A stretch of DNA of 64,000 nucleotides from JBEBGV01 sp040081265 (GCA_040081265.1 JBEBGV010000014.1:20919-84918), one strand, 5' to 3'. Numbered from the stretch's first letter, positions 50,579 through 62,057 are shown. Program-made: numbers and translations. The notes: generated from the letters alone by a model not told the origin.

Positions 50579-50744
50579 GTGGTCTCGCCTCGGGTGGGAC
50601 GGGACCTGCGGCGAGGCCGACTATCGGCGTCGTGACCAGCGTCAGTGGGCAAACTGAGCGCGTAGCGCGAGAGTTTTCCACGACGGCCGATCGGAGGCCG
50701 ACCCGCAGCGTCCCGGCCCGCACGAGGCGTGCGGTGAAGCGATG

Positions 50745-50769
50745 ACGCCGGGTCGTTCCGGCCCGGCAA
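50745..50769. repeat. hairpin repeat (partial)
   Basis: GCCGGGTCGTTCCGGCCCGGC without the CTACGTACG extension; one arm has a single mismatch. Confidence 0.75.
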
Positions 50770-50848
50770 CGGGTGACTGATCGCGTGTGTCGGCGAGCAC
50801 CTGACGGGGCTGCCGCCAGGCAGGACCCGTTGCGCATCCACCACGCCT

Positions 50849-50880
50849 GACGCCGGTCGTTCCGACCCGGCCTACGTACG
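50849..50880. repeat. hairpin repeat
   Basis: CGCCGG-TCGTTCCGACCCGGC with a one-base deletion in the 5' arm, followed by CTACGTACG. Confidence 0.8.
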
Positions 50881-50937
50881 ATCTGGAACCGGCTGCTAAG
50901 ATGAGACTTTCAGCGCGCTTGCCGGGACGGCCATCAC

Positions 50938-51789
50938 GTGTCAGACGCTCAGTTCGGTATCTCGACGCACCTGTTCCACGACGCCCTGCTGACGCGCGAT
51001 CACCTCGTGCACATCGCCGCGCACGGGTTCGACTGCGTCGAACTGGTGGCCACCCGCTCGCACTTCGACTATCGCAGTGATGAGGCGATACGTGAGCTGG
51101 CGGAGTGGCTGTCTGACACCCGACTGAACCTCCACAGCGTCCACGCCCCGGTCGTCGAAGCCATGCGCGGGCGCACACCGGTGGGTTGGTTCTCGAACGC
51201 CTCAGGTGACGAGACCCGTCGCATGGCGGCGCTCGACGAAGCAAAAGCCGCCCTCGCCATCGCAAGGTCCATCCCCTTTGACTTCCTCGTCGTGCACCTC
51301 GGCGTCCCGGCGACCGCCCAGGCCGGTCCCGGCGACAACCAGCGGAACGCCGCACACCGCAGCGCCGAGGCGCTGGTTGAGGCAGCCGCCGATGCTGGCG
51401 TGCGCGTGGCGTTCGAGCTGATTCAGAACCCGCTGTCGAGTGCGGATGCGCTGGTGCGGCTGCTCGAAGACGACCTGGACGGTCTGAACGCCTCGATCTG
51501 CCTCGACTACGGCCACGGTCACCTCACCGGCGATCTCGCTGACGTGATCGAGACGCTCTCGGGTTACCTCGGCACGACGCACCTGCACGACAACGATGGG
51601 CGCCGTGACACGCACCTGCCGCCCTATGCGGGCACCATCGACTGGGACGCGGCGATGATGGAAACGCAGAAGATTGGCTACGACGGCGCCTACATCTTCG
51701 AGCTCGCGCCGACTGCCGACCCGGTGCCGGTGCTCGTCAAGGCCGCGAGGGCACGAGAGCGGCTCGAGCAGACCTTCGTGACGTTCTAG
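50938..51789 (+). CDS. sugar phosphate isomerase/epimerase
   Basis: The 283-residue protein is a TIM-barrel AP-endonuclease-2-like protein with FGISTHLFHDALLTRDHLV, LNLHSVHAPVVEAM, FLVVHLGVPA, ICLDYGHGHLTGD, THLHDNDGRRDTHLPPYAGT and a final catalytic Glu in YIFELAP. The pattern of His, Asp and Glu metal ligands is complete. It probably isomerises a sugar or inositol derivative. The start is GTG 50938. It is adjacent (1 bp) to the convergent AsnRS gene. Confidence 0.86.
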   Translation: MSDAQFGISTHLFHDALLTRDHLVHIAAHGFDCVELVATRSHFDYRSDEAIRELAEWLSDTRLNLHSVHAPVVEAMRGRTPVGWFSNASGDETRRMAALDEAKAALAIARSIPFDFLVVHLGVPATAQAGPGDNQRNAAHRSAEALVEAAADAGVRVAFELIQNPLSSADALVRLLEDDLDGLNASICLDYGHGHLTGDLADVIETLSGYLGTTHLHDNDGRRDTHLPPYAGTIDWDAAMMETQKIGYDGAYIFELAPTADPVPVLVKAARARERLEQTFVTF

Positions 51790-51790
51790 A

Positions 51791-53200
51791 CTAGAACGCG
51801 GCGTTGCCGGGCGTTCGCGGGAACGGAATCACGTCGCGGATGTTCGCCATGCCGGTCGCGTAAATGATCGTCCGCTCGAGGCCCAGCCCGAAGCCCGCGT
51901 GCGGGACGGTGCCGAACCGCCGCAGGTCGCGATACCACCAGTAGTGCCGCGGATCGAGCTCGAGCTCGGCCAGCCGCCGATCCAAGTAGTCGAGCCGCTC
52001 TTCACGCTGAGAGCCGCCGATAATCTCACCGATTCCCGGCGCCAGCACGTCCATCGCCGCCACCGTCCGCCCATCGTCATTCATCCGCATGTAGAACGCC
52101 TTGATCTCCTTCGGATAGTTCATGACGACAACAGGCGCCTTGACGAACTCCTCGGTCAGCCAGCGTTCGTGCTCCGACTGCAGATCCATACCCCAGTGCA
52201 CCGGGAACTCGAAGCGCTTGCCACTCTTCTCGAGCGCGGCGATGGCATCGGTGTAGGACATGCGCTCGAATGACGAGGCCACGAAGCTTTCAAGTCTGGT
52301 GATGCAGGTCTTGTCAATGCGGTCAGCGAAGAACCGCAGGTCGTCGCCACGCTCCTCGAGGAGCGCCGTGAAGACGGCCTTGAGAAAGCTTTCGGCCAGA
52401 TCCGCGTCGGCGGCGAGATCGGCGAAGGCGATCTCGGGCTCGACCATCCAGAATTCGGCGAGATGCCGGGTCGTATTGCTGTTTTCGGCGCGGAACGTCG
52501 GGCCGAAGGTATAGACCTTCGACAGCGCGAGGCAGTAACTCTCGACGTTCAACTGACCGCTGACGGTGAGGAACGCTTCCTTGCCGAAGAAGTCCTGGGC
52601 GAAGTCGATGCGGCCGTCGGGCGTCCGCGGCAGGTTCGCGACGTCCAGCGTGCTCACACGGAACATTTCGCCGGCGCCCTCGGCGTCACTCGCCGTGATG
52701 ATCGGCGTGTGCACCCAGAAGAAGCCGTTGGTGTGGAAGTAGCGATGGATGGCCTGGCTGATGGCGTGGCGGACCCGCGCGATCGCCCCGAGCGTGTTGG
52801 TGCGCGGGCGCAGGTGAGCCACCTCACGCAGATACTCGAATGACGCCGCCTTGGGCTGGATGGGATAGCTTTCCGGGTCGTCGACCCACCCCACCACCTC
52901 CACCAGGTCGGCCTGCAGCTCAACCGTCTGCCCTTTGCCCTGGCTTTCGGTGAGCACGCCGCTCGCCACGACCGCACAGCCCGTCGTCAGGCGGGCAATC
53001 TCGCTCTCGTAATTGACGAGCTCGCGGGTGGCGACCACCTGGATCGGGTTGAACCCTGACCCGTCGTGAATGTGGAGGAAAGACAGGCCGGCTTTCGAGT
53101 CGCGCCGGGTCCGAACCCAGCCGCGAACGGCGACCCGCGTTCCAGCGGGCACGGCACCGGAAAGGACTGCGGCAATGGCGACGGGCGCTGCGTGGGACAT
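51791..53200 (-). CDS. asnS: asparagine-tRNA ligase
   Basis: The 469-residue class II aminoacyl-tRNA synthetase has an N-terminal OB-fold anticodon-binding domain (VRGWVRTRRDSKAGLSFLHI) and a catalytic domain with FLTVSGQLNVESYCLALSKV, FRAENSNTTRHLAEFWMVEP and HAGFGLGLERTIIYATG (motif 3). The ENSNT-RHLAEF sequence is AsnRS-type. It charges tRNA-Asn. The start ATG 53200 begins the conserved N-terminus; the divergent rimO starts 30 bp away. Confidence 0.95.
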   Translation of the reverse strand: MSHAAPVAIAAVLSGAVPAGTRVAVRGWVRTRRDSKAGLSFLHIHDGSGFNPIQVVATRELVNYESEIARLTTGCAVVASGVLTESQGKGQTVELQADLVEVVGWVDDPESYPIQPKAASFEYLREVAHLRPRTNTLGAIARVRHAISQAIHRYFHTNGFFWVHTPIITASDAEGAGEMFRVSTLDVANLPRTPDGRIDFAQDFFGKEAFLTVSGQLNVESYCLALSKVYTFGPTFRAENSNTTRHLAEFWMVEPEIAFADLAADADLAESFLKAVFTALLEERGDDLRFFADRIDKTCITRLESFVASSFERMSYTDAIAALEKSGKRFEFPVHWGMDLQSEHERWLTEEFVKAPVVVMNYPKEIKAFYMRMNDDGRTVAAMDVLAPGIGEIIGGSQREERLDYLDRRLAELELDPRHYWWYRDLRRFGTVPHAGFGLGLERTIIYATGMANIRDVIPFPRTPGNAAF

Positions 53201-53230
53201 CGTGGGTCGATTATCCTGTGTGCAGCCCAA

Positions 53231-54682
53231 ATGAAAAAGATCGGCATGGTTTCGCTCGGTTGCCCCAAGAACCTCGTGGATTCAGAGGTGATGCTGGGGC
53301 TCGCCCATCGGGCGGGGCACGAGCTGACGCGCGATCCGGGCGAGGCCGACGTCCTGGTGGTCAACACCTGCGCGTTCATCGACAAGGCGAAGCAAGAGTC
53401 GATTGACACCATCCTCGAGATGGCCGAGCACAAGAAGACCGGCCGCTGCACGACGCTCGTCGTGGCCGGCTGCATGGGAGAGCGCTACCGGGATGAATTG
53501 ATCAAGGAAATCCCGGAAATCGACTTCGTCCTCGGCACCGGCGACATCGAGTCGATCGTGAATGCGATCGGCGGCGGCGCGGCAGCCTCGATTGCCCCTG
53601 CCGCGCCAAACGCGTTCGTCCCACTGCTTCGCGCCAACGGCACCGAGGCCGGCACCCGACACCCGGCAACCGGTAGCCAGCAACCAGCAACCAGCAACCA
53701 ACAACTACCAGCTAACAACCACCCACTCCCCAGCTACCTCTACGACGCCGACACCCCGCGTCTGCTGGCCACGCCGCGTCACTACGCCTACATCAAGATC
53801 GCTGAAGGCTGCGACTACAAGTGCGCCTTCTGCATCATCCCGAAGCTGCGAGGCCATTACCGCAGCCGGTCGACGGACTCGATCCTCCGCGAAGCCACGT
53901 CGCTCGCGGCGCAAGGCGTGAAGGAACTCCTGCTCATCTCGCAGGACACCAGCTTCTACGGCGTGGATCGGGGCGAACGCGGCGCGCTCGCCTCTCTGCT
54001 CCGCGCCCTGAACGAGGTTGACGGCATCGAGTGGATTCGAATGCTCTACCTCTACCCGACCACCATCGGTGACGACGTACTGGCGGCGATGGCTGAGAGC
54101 CCGAAGGTGTGCCGGTATATCGACTTACCCCTGCAGCATGCCTCCGACGCCGTGCTGAAGCGGATGAAGCGACCCGGGACCCGGGCAGTGTATGAACGGC
54201 TCCTCGCCCGCATCCGGACGACGGTGCCGGGCGTCACCCTGCGCACCACGTTCATCGTGGGGTTCCCCGGGGAGACCGAGGCGGACTTTGAGACCCTTCT
54301 GGACTTCGTCCGGCAGGTGGAATTCGATCACGTTGGGGCCTTCACCTACTCCCACGAGGAAGGCACCTCCGCCCATGACCTCGTGGATGACGTGCCGGAG
54401 GCGACCAAACGTGCCCGGCAGAAGGCCTTGATGGCGGCTCAGAAGGCCATCGTGGGCCGGAGACAGCGGGCACGGGTCGGACAGAGCGTTCGCCTGCTCG
54501 TTGACGGTCCGTCAGACGAGCATGAACTCGTGCTCAGAGCCCGACTCGAGGGTCAGGCGCCCGATATCGACCCGCTGGTTTACCTCACCGAATGCGATCC
54601 CTCGCTCTACCAGGCTGGCGACTTCGTGACCGCCGAGGTCGTGGGCAGCAAGGCCTATGATCTCTTTGCCCGACCGCTGTGA
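53231..54682 (+). CDS. rimO: ribosomal protein S12 methylthiotransferase RimO
   Basis: The 483-residue protein has an N-terminal methylthiotransferase domain with cysteines C11 (SLGCPKNLVDSE), C47 and C81 (VAGCMGERY), a radical SAM domain with CDYKCAFC (194-201), and a C-terminal TRAM domain. It methylthiolates Asp88 of ribosomal protein S12. Residues about 139-168 are a Gln/Pro/Asn-rich insertion encoded by a CAGCAAC heptamer array in the linker between the first two domains, making the protein about 40 residues longer than typical RimO. Confidence 0.93.
   Translation: MKKIGMVSLGCPKNLVDSEVMLGLAHRAGHELTRDPGEADVLVVNTCAFIDKAKQESIDTILEMAEHKKTGRCTTLVVAGCMGERYRDELIKEIPEIDFVLGTGDIESIVNAIGGGAAASIAPAAPNAFVPLLRANGTEAGTRHPATGSQQPATSNQQLPANNHPLPSYLYDADTPRLLATPRHYAYIKIAEGCDYKCAFCIIPKLRGHYRSRSTDSILREATSLAAQGVKELLLISQDTSFYGVDRGERGALASLLRALNEVDGIEWIRMLYLYPTTIGDDVLAAMAESPKVCRYIDLPLQHASDAVLKRMKRPGTRAVYERLLARIRTTVPGVTLRTTFIVGFPGETEADFETLLDFVRQVEFDHVGAFTYSHEEGTSAHDLVDDVPEATKRARQKALMAAQKAIVGRRQRARVGQSVRLLVDGPSDEHELVLRARLEGQAPDIDPLVYLTECDPSLYQAGDFVTAEVVGSKAYDLFARPL
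53678..53726. repeat. heptamer repeat array inside rimO
   Basis: Seven heptamer units: three exact CAGCAAC copies (53678-53698), then CAACAAC, TACCAGC, TAACAAC and CACCCAC. It is translated as part of a low-complexity linker. A gain or loss of one unit would shift the frame. Confidence 0.85.
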
Positions 54683-54720
54683 TAACCTTAGTGGTCGTTC
54701 TCTAGCCAAAGTGGTATGAG

Positions 54721-54744
54721 AGTGGGCTTGTGCCCACTTTTTTT
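54721..54744 (+). terminator. intrinsic terminator directly before rimP
   Basis: AGTGGGC-TTGT-GCCCACT followed by a T-run (54738-54744). It ends 11 bp before the rimP start. It may end rimO transcription, or act as a conditional terminator in the leader of the rimP-nusA-infB operon. Confidence 0.85.
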
Positions 54745-54755
54745 GTTTGGGGGCC

Positions 54756-55232
54756 ATGCAGCCGCTGGAGCACATTCGGGCGATTGCAACGCGAGTCGCG
54801 GCAGCGCGGGGTCTCGAAATCTGGGATCTGCAGAGCCGACGCGAAGTGAGCGGCCATGTCGTGCGTGTCGTGCTGGATCGTCCGGGACCTGCGGCTACGG
54901 CGGAAGAGAGCGTCAGTATCGAAGATTGCGTGGAGGTGAACCGCGAGATGAGCACGATCCTCGACGTCGAAGATCCGTTGCCGTTCGCCTACACCCTGGA
55001 GGTTTCGTCGCCGGGACTGACGCGACCGCTGCGACAGGTGGATGATTACCGGCGGTTCGAGGGACGGCTTGCAAAGATCGTGGTGAAGGAACCCGTCGAC
55101 AACCAGAAGGCGTTCGAAGGGTGGTTGCGTGGAGTTGACGGCGATGCGGTCGTCCTCGAAGCGCCCAACGGACGACGGCACCTGCTGCCGCTGGCGTTGA
55201 TTACCCGGGCTCGCCTGGAAGTGGAATTCTAG
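54756..55232 (+). CDS. rimP: ribosome maturation factor RimP
   Basis: The 158-residue protein has the RimP N-terminal ferredoxin-like domain (LEHIRAIATRVAAARGLEIW, VLDRPGPAATAEESVSIEDC) with VSSPGLTRPL and a C-terminal SH3-like domain with FEGRLAKIVV. It helps assemble 30S subunits. ATG 54756 was preferred to TTG 54747. It is followed by nusA 9 bp later in the standard order. Confidence 0.92.
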   Translation: MQPLEHIRAIATRVAAARGLEIWDLQSRREVSGHVVRVVLDRPGPAATAEESVSIEDCVEVNREMSTILDVEDPLPFAYTLEVSSPGLTRPLRQVDDYRRFEGRLAKIVVKEPVDNQKAFEGWLRGVDGDAVVLEAPNGRRHLLPLALITRARLEVEF

Positions 55233-55241
55233 ACAGAAATC

Positions 55242-56444
55242 ATGCAGAACCCGCTGTTGCAGACAATCGAAGCGCTGGCCAAGGAAAAGGGCATCGAGGC
55301 CGTGACGATCATCACGGCGATCGAGGATGCCGTGCTGACGGCGTCGCGCAAGTACTACAAGACGAACGAGAACCTGAAGACCCGGTTCAACCCGGAAACG
55401 GGCCAGGTGGATCTGTTCGCCATCAAGCACATTGTCTCGGAGCTGACCAATCCCGAGACCGAGATCTCGCTCAAGGAAGCGCAGGAACTCTACGGCGAAG
55501 AAGCCGAAGTGGACATGGAAATCGAGTTCCCGAAGCGCACCGACGTGCTCGGGCGCATCGCGGCGCAGACGGCCAAGCAGGTCATCTTCCAGAAAGTGCG
55601 CGAGGCCGAACGCGAGCACATCTTCGCGGAATACAACGACCGCGTCGGCGAGGTCATCAACAGCATCGTCAAGCGTTTCGAAAACGGTGACCTGGTCGTC
55701 GAGATCGGCCGTATTGAGGCAATTCTGCCCCGCAAGGAACAGTCCAGAGCCGAAAGCTACTCCCCGGGCGAGCGCATCCGCGCCGTACTGAAGGGGGTCA
55801 GCCGGAGCGCCAAGGGCCCGCAGATCGTCCTGTCGCGCACCGATCCGGCGCTGCTCATCAAGCTGTTCGAACAGGAAGTTCCCGAGATCTATGACGGCAC
55901 GGTGATGATTCGCGGCGCGGTGCGCGAAGCTGGTGATCGCGCCAAAGTAGCCGTGTATTCACGTGAACGTGACGTTGATCCCGTGGGCGCGTGCGTCGGC
56001 ATGAAGGGCACGCGGGTGCAGGCGATTATCCGGGAGCTGCGCGGCGAGAAGATCGACATCGTCGAATGGTCCGAGGACTACATTCAGTTCGTGACCAACG
56101 CGCTCAGCCCGGCGAAAGTGCAGCGGGTCTCGATCACGGACGAGCATGAGCGCGTCATGGAAGTCGTGGTCGAGGACTCGCAGCTGTCGCTGGCGATCGG
56201 CAAGAAGGGGCAGAACGTCCGCCTCGCCGCCAAGCTGACCGGCTGGCGGATCGACATCAAGAGCGAAGAAGAGAAGCGTCGCGAAGTTGAGGCGCAGTTC
56301 GGTGCGATGGAAAGCGGCGAGGGCACGGAATCGGCCGAAGCGGGTGCTGAACCGGCTGCCGAAGGTGAAGTCGCAGCAACCGTAGAAGCAGAGACAGACG
56401 GCGCCGAAGCGCCGACGGTTGCGGGCGATACAGAGAACGCGTGA
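55242..56444 (+). CDS. nusA: transcription factor NusA
   Basis: The 400-residue protein has the N-terminal domain with EAVTIITAIEDAVLTASRKY, the S1 domain, two KH domains (AKVAVYSRERDVDPVGACVG, SLAIGKKGQNVRLAAKLTGW) and an acidic, alanine-rich C-terminal tail. It binds RNA polymerase to affect pausing and termination. It lacks the C-terminal AR repeats seen in E. coli NusA, common outside gammaproteobacteria. Confidence 0.94.
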   Translation: MQNPLLQTIEALAKEKGIEAVTIITAIEDAVLTASRKYYKTNENLKTRFNPETGQVDLFAIKHIVSELTNPETEISLKEAQELYGEEAEVDMEIEFPKRTDVLGRIAAQTAKQVIFQKVREAEREHIFAEYNDRVGEVINSIVKRFENGDLVVEIGRIEAILPRKEQSRAESYSPGERIRAVLKGVSRSAKGPQIVLSRTDPALLIKLFEQEVPEIYDGTVMIRGAVREAGDRAKVAVYSRERDVDPVGACVGMKGTRVQAIIRELRGEKIDIVEWSEDYIQFVTNALSPAKVQRVSITDEHERVMEVVVEDSQLSLAIGKKGQNVRLAAKLTGWRIDIKSEEEKRREVEAQFGAMESGEGTESAEAGAEPAAEGEVAATVEAETDGAEAPTVAGDTENA

Positions 56445-56485
56445 TGGACGCGTGGGGATCATCCCGCGCGAGGTAGGGCTTAACG

Positions 56486-59308
<2,823 letters not shown>

Positions 59309-59330
59309 CCGCGCCGACTGCGAAAGACAC

Positions 59331-59789
59331 ATGGCGCAGGGGCATCGTCCAGATCGGGTCGGCGAACAGATCCGCGAGGAGCTGAGCGAGATGCTCAGCC
59401 GCGGAGTCGTGCATGACCCCGGCATCGGCTTCATTACGCTGACCCGGGTCACGGTCTCGCCGGACCTCCAGATCGCCCACGTCTACTACTCGACGATGGG
59501 CGACCAGCGCGCCCGCAAAGACACCGCCAGAGCACTCGAGCGTGCGACGCCGTTTCTGCGCCGTGAGATCGGCAGCCGCATCCGGCTGAGGCGCGTCCCG
59601 CAAATCGACTTCAGGTTCGACGAATCGGTCGAGCACCAGGACCGCGTCGAGCAGATCCTGCGGGACCTCCACGTGCAGGATGCAGAGCGCGCGGCTGATC
59701 AAGAGACACCAGGCGCACCTGACCGCCTACGCCAAGGCTCCGACGAGTCCGCCATAGCTTCAGCGAAGGCGGAAGATGACCACAAATAA
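59331..59789 (+). CDS. rbfA: ribosome-binding factor A
   Basis: The 152-residue protein has the RbfA KH-like fold (RPDRVGEQIREELSEMLSRG, DLQIAHVYYSTMGDQRARKD, RLRRVPQIDFRFDESVEHQD). It matures 16S rRNA at low temperature. Residues 132-148 (RLRQGSDESAIASAKAE part) are encoded by a degenerate long-form hairpin repeat that forms the C-terminal tail. It overlaps the next gene by 14 bp. Confidence 0.9.
   Translation: MAQGHRPDRVGEQIREELSEMLSRGVVHDPGIGFITLTRVTVSPDLQIAHVYYSTMGDQRARKDTARALERATPFLRREIGSRIRLRRVPQIDFRFDESVEHQDRVEQILRDLHVQDAERAADQETPGAPDRLRQGSDESAIASAKAEDDHK
59725..59774. repeat. hairpin repeat forming rbfA tail
   Basis: CGCCTACGCCAAGGCTCC-n-GGAGTCCGCCATAGCTTCAGCGAAGGCGGA-like arms of the long-form repeat without its outer GGGTC arms. 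It also provides the upstream bases GGCGGAAG before the next start. Confidence 0.7.
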
Positions 59790-60756
59790 CCTGGCGACAC
59801 GAGCGGAGGTTGCGGACGAGATCCGCAAACGCCAGCGCTTCGTGATCGCGTCTCACATGCGGCCCGATGGGGATGCCACCGGCTCCCAGCTGGCCATGGC
59901 CTATGCGCTCCGCGCTCTGGGCAAGGAAGTGCGCGTCGTCAGCCGGGACAAGCCGCCCGTGTCCCTCTGGGACTTTCCCGGTGTCGGTGACGTGGAGGTG
60001 GTGACGCGGGTGGACGACCCCGGCGATGCTGTCATCGTGATGGAGTGCGGTGACCTGGCGCGTACCGGTGTCGATGGCCTCGAACGCGGGTTCGTCATCA
60101 ACATCGACCATCATCTCGGGAACACTGTCTACGGCGCGCTGAACTGGCTCGACCTGTCGGCCGCTGCCTGCGGCGAGATGGTGTATGCCCTGATTCGCGA
60201 GCTTGACGTACCGCTGACGCCGGAGATCGCCACGCATGTCTACGTGACGATCGTGACCGACACCGGGTCGTTTCACTACTCGCACATCACGCCGACCACC
60301 TTCGAGATCTGCCGGGAGTGCATGCAGGCCGGCGCCGAGCCGGCGGCGATCGCGCACAGTCTCTTCAACAACGGCACGCTGGGTCGGCTCCGCATGTTCG
60401 GCGCCATCCTGGCGGCGATGGAGATCGACCCGACAGGCCGACTCGCCACTCTCTATGTCGATCACGGCATCGCGACGGCGTGCGGCGGCACCTACGAAGA
60501 CATCGAAGGACTGAACAACGAGCCGCTGACAGTGAGGGAAGTTCAGGCGGTGCTGTTCTTCAAGGAGCACGGCCCCGGAGACTGGCGCGTCAGCATGCGA
60601 TCGAAGGGGGCGGTCGACATCAATGCCGTCGCACGGCAGTTTGGCGGGGGCGGTCACAAGAACGCCTCCGGGTGCAGTGCCACAGGCGCGCTGGCCGACT
60701 TGAAGCCGCGCCTGCAGGCGCTCATCATCGAGCAAATCGACAAGGCCTCCCGCTGA
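59776..60756 (+). CDS. NrnA-like DHH phosphoesterase
   Basis: The 326-residue protein has the DHH motifs SHMRPDGDATGSQLAMAY (Asp31, Asp33), VINIDHHLGN (DHH), an Asp in VTDTGSFHYSH, and the DHHA1 RNA-binding motif FGGGGHKNASGC. It is an NrnA-type nanoRNase or pAp phosphatase, commonly located in this operon. ATG 59776 overlaps the rbfA end. Its stop is inside the CTGA overlap with truB. Confidence 0.9.
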   Translation: MTTNNLATRAEVADEIRKRQRFVIASHMRPDGDATGSQLAMAYALRALGKEVRVVSRDKPPVSLWDFPGVGDVEVVTRVDDPGDAVIVMECGDLARTGVDGLERGFVINIDHHLGNTVYGALNWLDLSAAACGEMVYALIRELDVPLTPEIATHVYVTIVTDTGSFHYSHITPTTFEICRECMQAGAEPAAIAHSLFNNGTLGRLRMFGAILAAMEIDPTGRLATLYVDHGIATACGGTYEDIEGLNNEPLTVREVQAVLFFKEHGPGDWRVSMRSKGAVDINAVARQFGGGGHKNASGCSATGALADLKPRLQALIIEQIDKASR

Positions 60757-61676
60757 ACACGTCCGAGCCGGAAGGCGTCCTGATCGTCGACAAACCCGCG
60801 GGCATCACCTCACACGACGTGGTGTCGGTCGCCCGACGCACGCTGGGCCAGCGACGCATCGGCCACACCGGCACGCTCGATCCATTCGCGACCGGCGTCC
60901 TCCCCCTCGCCTGCGGCCGCGCCACGCGACTCGTGCGCTTCATGTCTGGAGCGAACAAGACCTACGAAGCGCGCGTCCGCTTTGGCATGGTCACCGACAC
61001 CTACGACATCACGGGCAACGTGGTCCGGCGCGCGGAAGATCGTCCGTCGGGTGAAGCCGTCATGGCCACCGTCGAAGCGATGCGCGGTGAGCAGCTGCAG
61101 ACGCCCCCGGCGTTTTCCGCCAAACGCGTGGCGGGCCAGCGTGCCTACGACCTCGCCCGACGCGAGATGCCAGTGGCGCTGGCGGCTGTGAGCGTGCAGC
61201 TGATCCAGGTCGAGGCACTGACCCTCACGCCCGAGTATCTGGACGTCCGGCTGACGTGCTCCGCCGGGTTCTATGTCCGGTCGTTCGCCCACGACATCGG
61301 GGAGCGTCTCGGCTGCGGTGCGTGCCTGGAGACCCTTCGCCGAACCCGAAGCGGCACCTTCGACCTTGGCCAGTCGGTGACCCTGGCAGCGTTGCACGAT
61401 GGGACCGCCAGAGGGGCGATGGTGGGCCTCCCAGAGCTTCTGCACGACCTGGACGGCGTCATCGTCACAGCCTCGGGACGCGATCGGCTCGGACACGGCC
61501 AGGCGCTCCGCCCGGTCGATGTCGCGCGCACGCTGAGCCGTCAGGTGGTCTCTGGAGGCCCGGACCCCGCCGCCAGCCAGGGATGGCTCCGGGTCCTCGA
61601 CGATACGGGGGACCTCATTGGGGTCGCCCAGGCTGCCGCCGACGGCGCTTTGCACCCGCACATTGTCCTGATTTAG
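60753..61676 (+). CDS. truB: tRNA pseudouridine synthase TruB, CTG start
   Basis: The 307-residue protein has TruB motifs GVLIVDKPAGITSHDVV, the catalytic Asp43 in GHTGTLDPFATGVLPL, YVRSFAHDIGERLG and the C-terminal PUA region. It makes Psi55 in tRNA. The only start that keeps the conserved N-terminus is CTG 60753-60755, which overlaps the preceding TGA as CTGA, so translation is probably coupled. The next GTG is downstream of the KPAG motif. Confidence 0.9.
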   Translation: MNTSEPEGVLIVDKPAGITSHDVVSVARRTLGQRRIGHTGTLDPFATGVLPLACGRATRLVRFMSGANKTYEARVRFGMVTDTYDITGNVVRRAEDRPSGEAVMATVEAMRGEQLQTPPAFSAKRVAGQRAYDLARREMPVALAAVSVQLIQVEALTLTPEYLDVRLTCSAGFYVRSFAHDIGERLGCGACLETLRRTRSGTFDLGQSVTLAALHDGTARGAMVGLPELLHDLDGVIVTASGRDRLGHGQALRPVDVARTLSRQVVSGGPDPAASQGWLRVLDDTGDLIGVAQAAADGALHPHIVLI

Positions 61677-61683
61677 AATGTAG

Positions 61684-61772
61684 GGTCTAGTAAGTCCTAG
61701 ACCTAGTTACATATACGGCGGCTTGGTGCCAGGAATCCTCCTGGAGGTCTGGACCGCTCGTGGAGGCCCACT
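61684..61772 (+). promoter_or_regulatory. structured leader of rpsO
   Basis: GGTCTAG-TAAGTC-CTAGACC is a perfect stem-loop at 61684-61703, followed by CCAGGA-ATCC-TCCTGG (61731-61746). Leaders that bind ribosomal protein S15 and control its own translation are common in this position, so these hairpins are candidates. TAGAAT at 61674-61679 may be the -10. Confidence 0.45.
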
Positions 61773-62042
61773 GTGGCGTTTACCAAAGACCGCAAGTCCC
61801 CGATCATCGACAGCTACCGCACGCACGAAGGCGACACCGGCTCTCCTGAAGTCCAGGTTGCGCTGCTCAGCGAGCGCATCAACTACCTGACCGAACACTT
61901 CAAGACCCACGCGAAGGATCACCACTCGCGGCGCGGACTCCTGAAGCTTGTCGGCTCGCGACGCCGGCTCCTCGACTATCTGAAGAGCAAGGACTCGACC
62001 CGGTACTCGAACCTCATCAAGCGTCTCGGTATCCGCAAGTAA
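61773..62042 (+). CDS. rpsO: 30S ribosomal protein S15
   Basis: The 89-residue protein matches S15 along its whole length: DSYRTHEGDTGSPEVQVALL, LTEHFKTHAKDHHSRRGLLK, VGSRRRLLDYLKSKD and YSNLIKRLGIRK. It binds 16S rRNA early in assembly. GTG 61773 is used. pnp follows 16 bp later. Confidence 0.97.
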   Translation: MAFTKDRKSPIIDSYRTHEGDTGSPEVQVALLSERINYLTEHFKTHAKDHHSRRGLLKLVGSRRRLLDYLKSKDSTRYSNLIKRLGIRK

Positions 62043-62057
62043 CGCGCGACAACTTTT

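Larger units (their letters stand above)
50278..50937. other. repeat-rich intergenic region
   Basis: About 660 bp with four copies of the hairpin repeat (listed separately) and no large gene. One short basic reading frame at 50393 is listed with low confidence. The rest shows no coding features. Confidence 0.6.
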
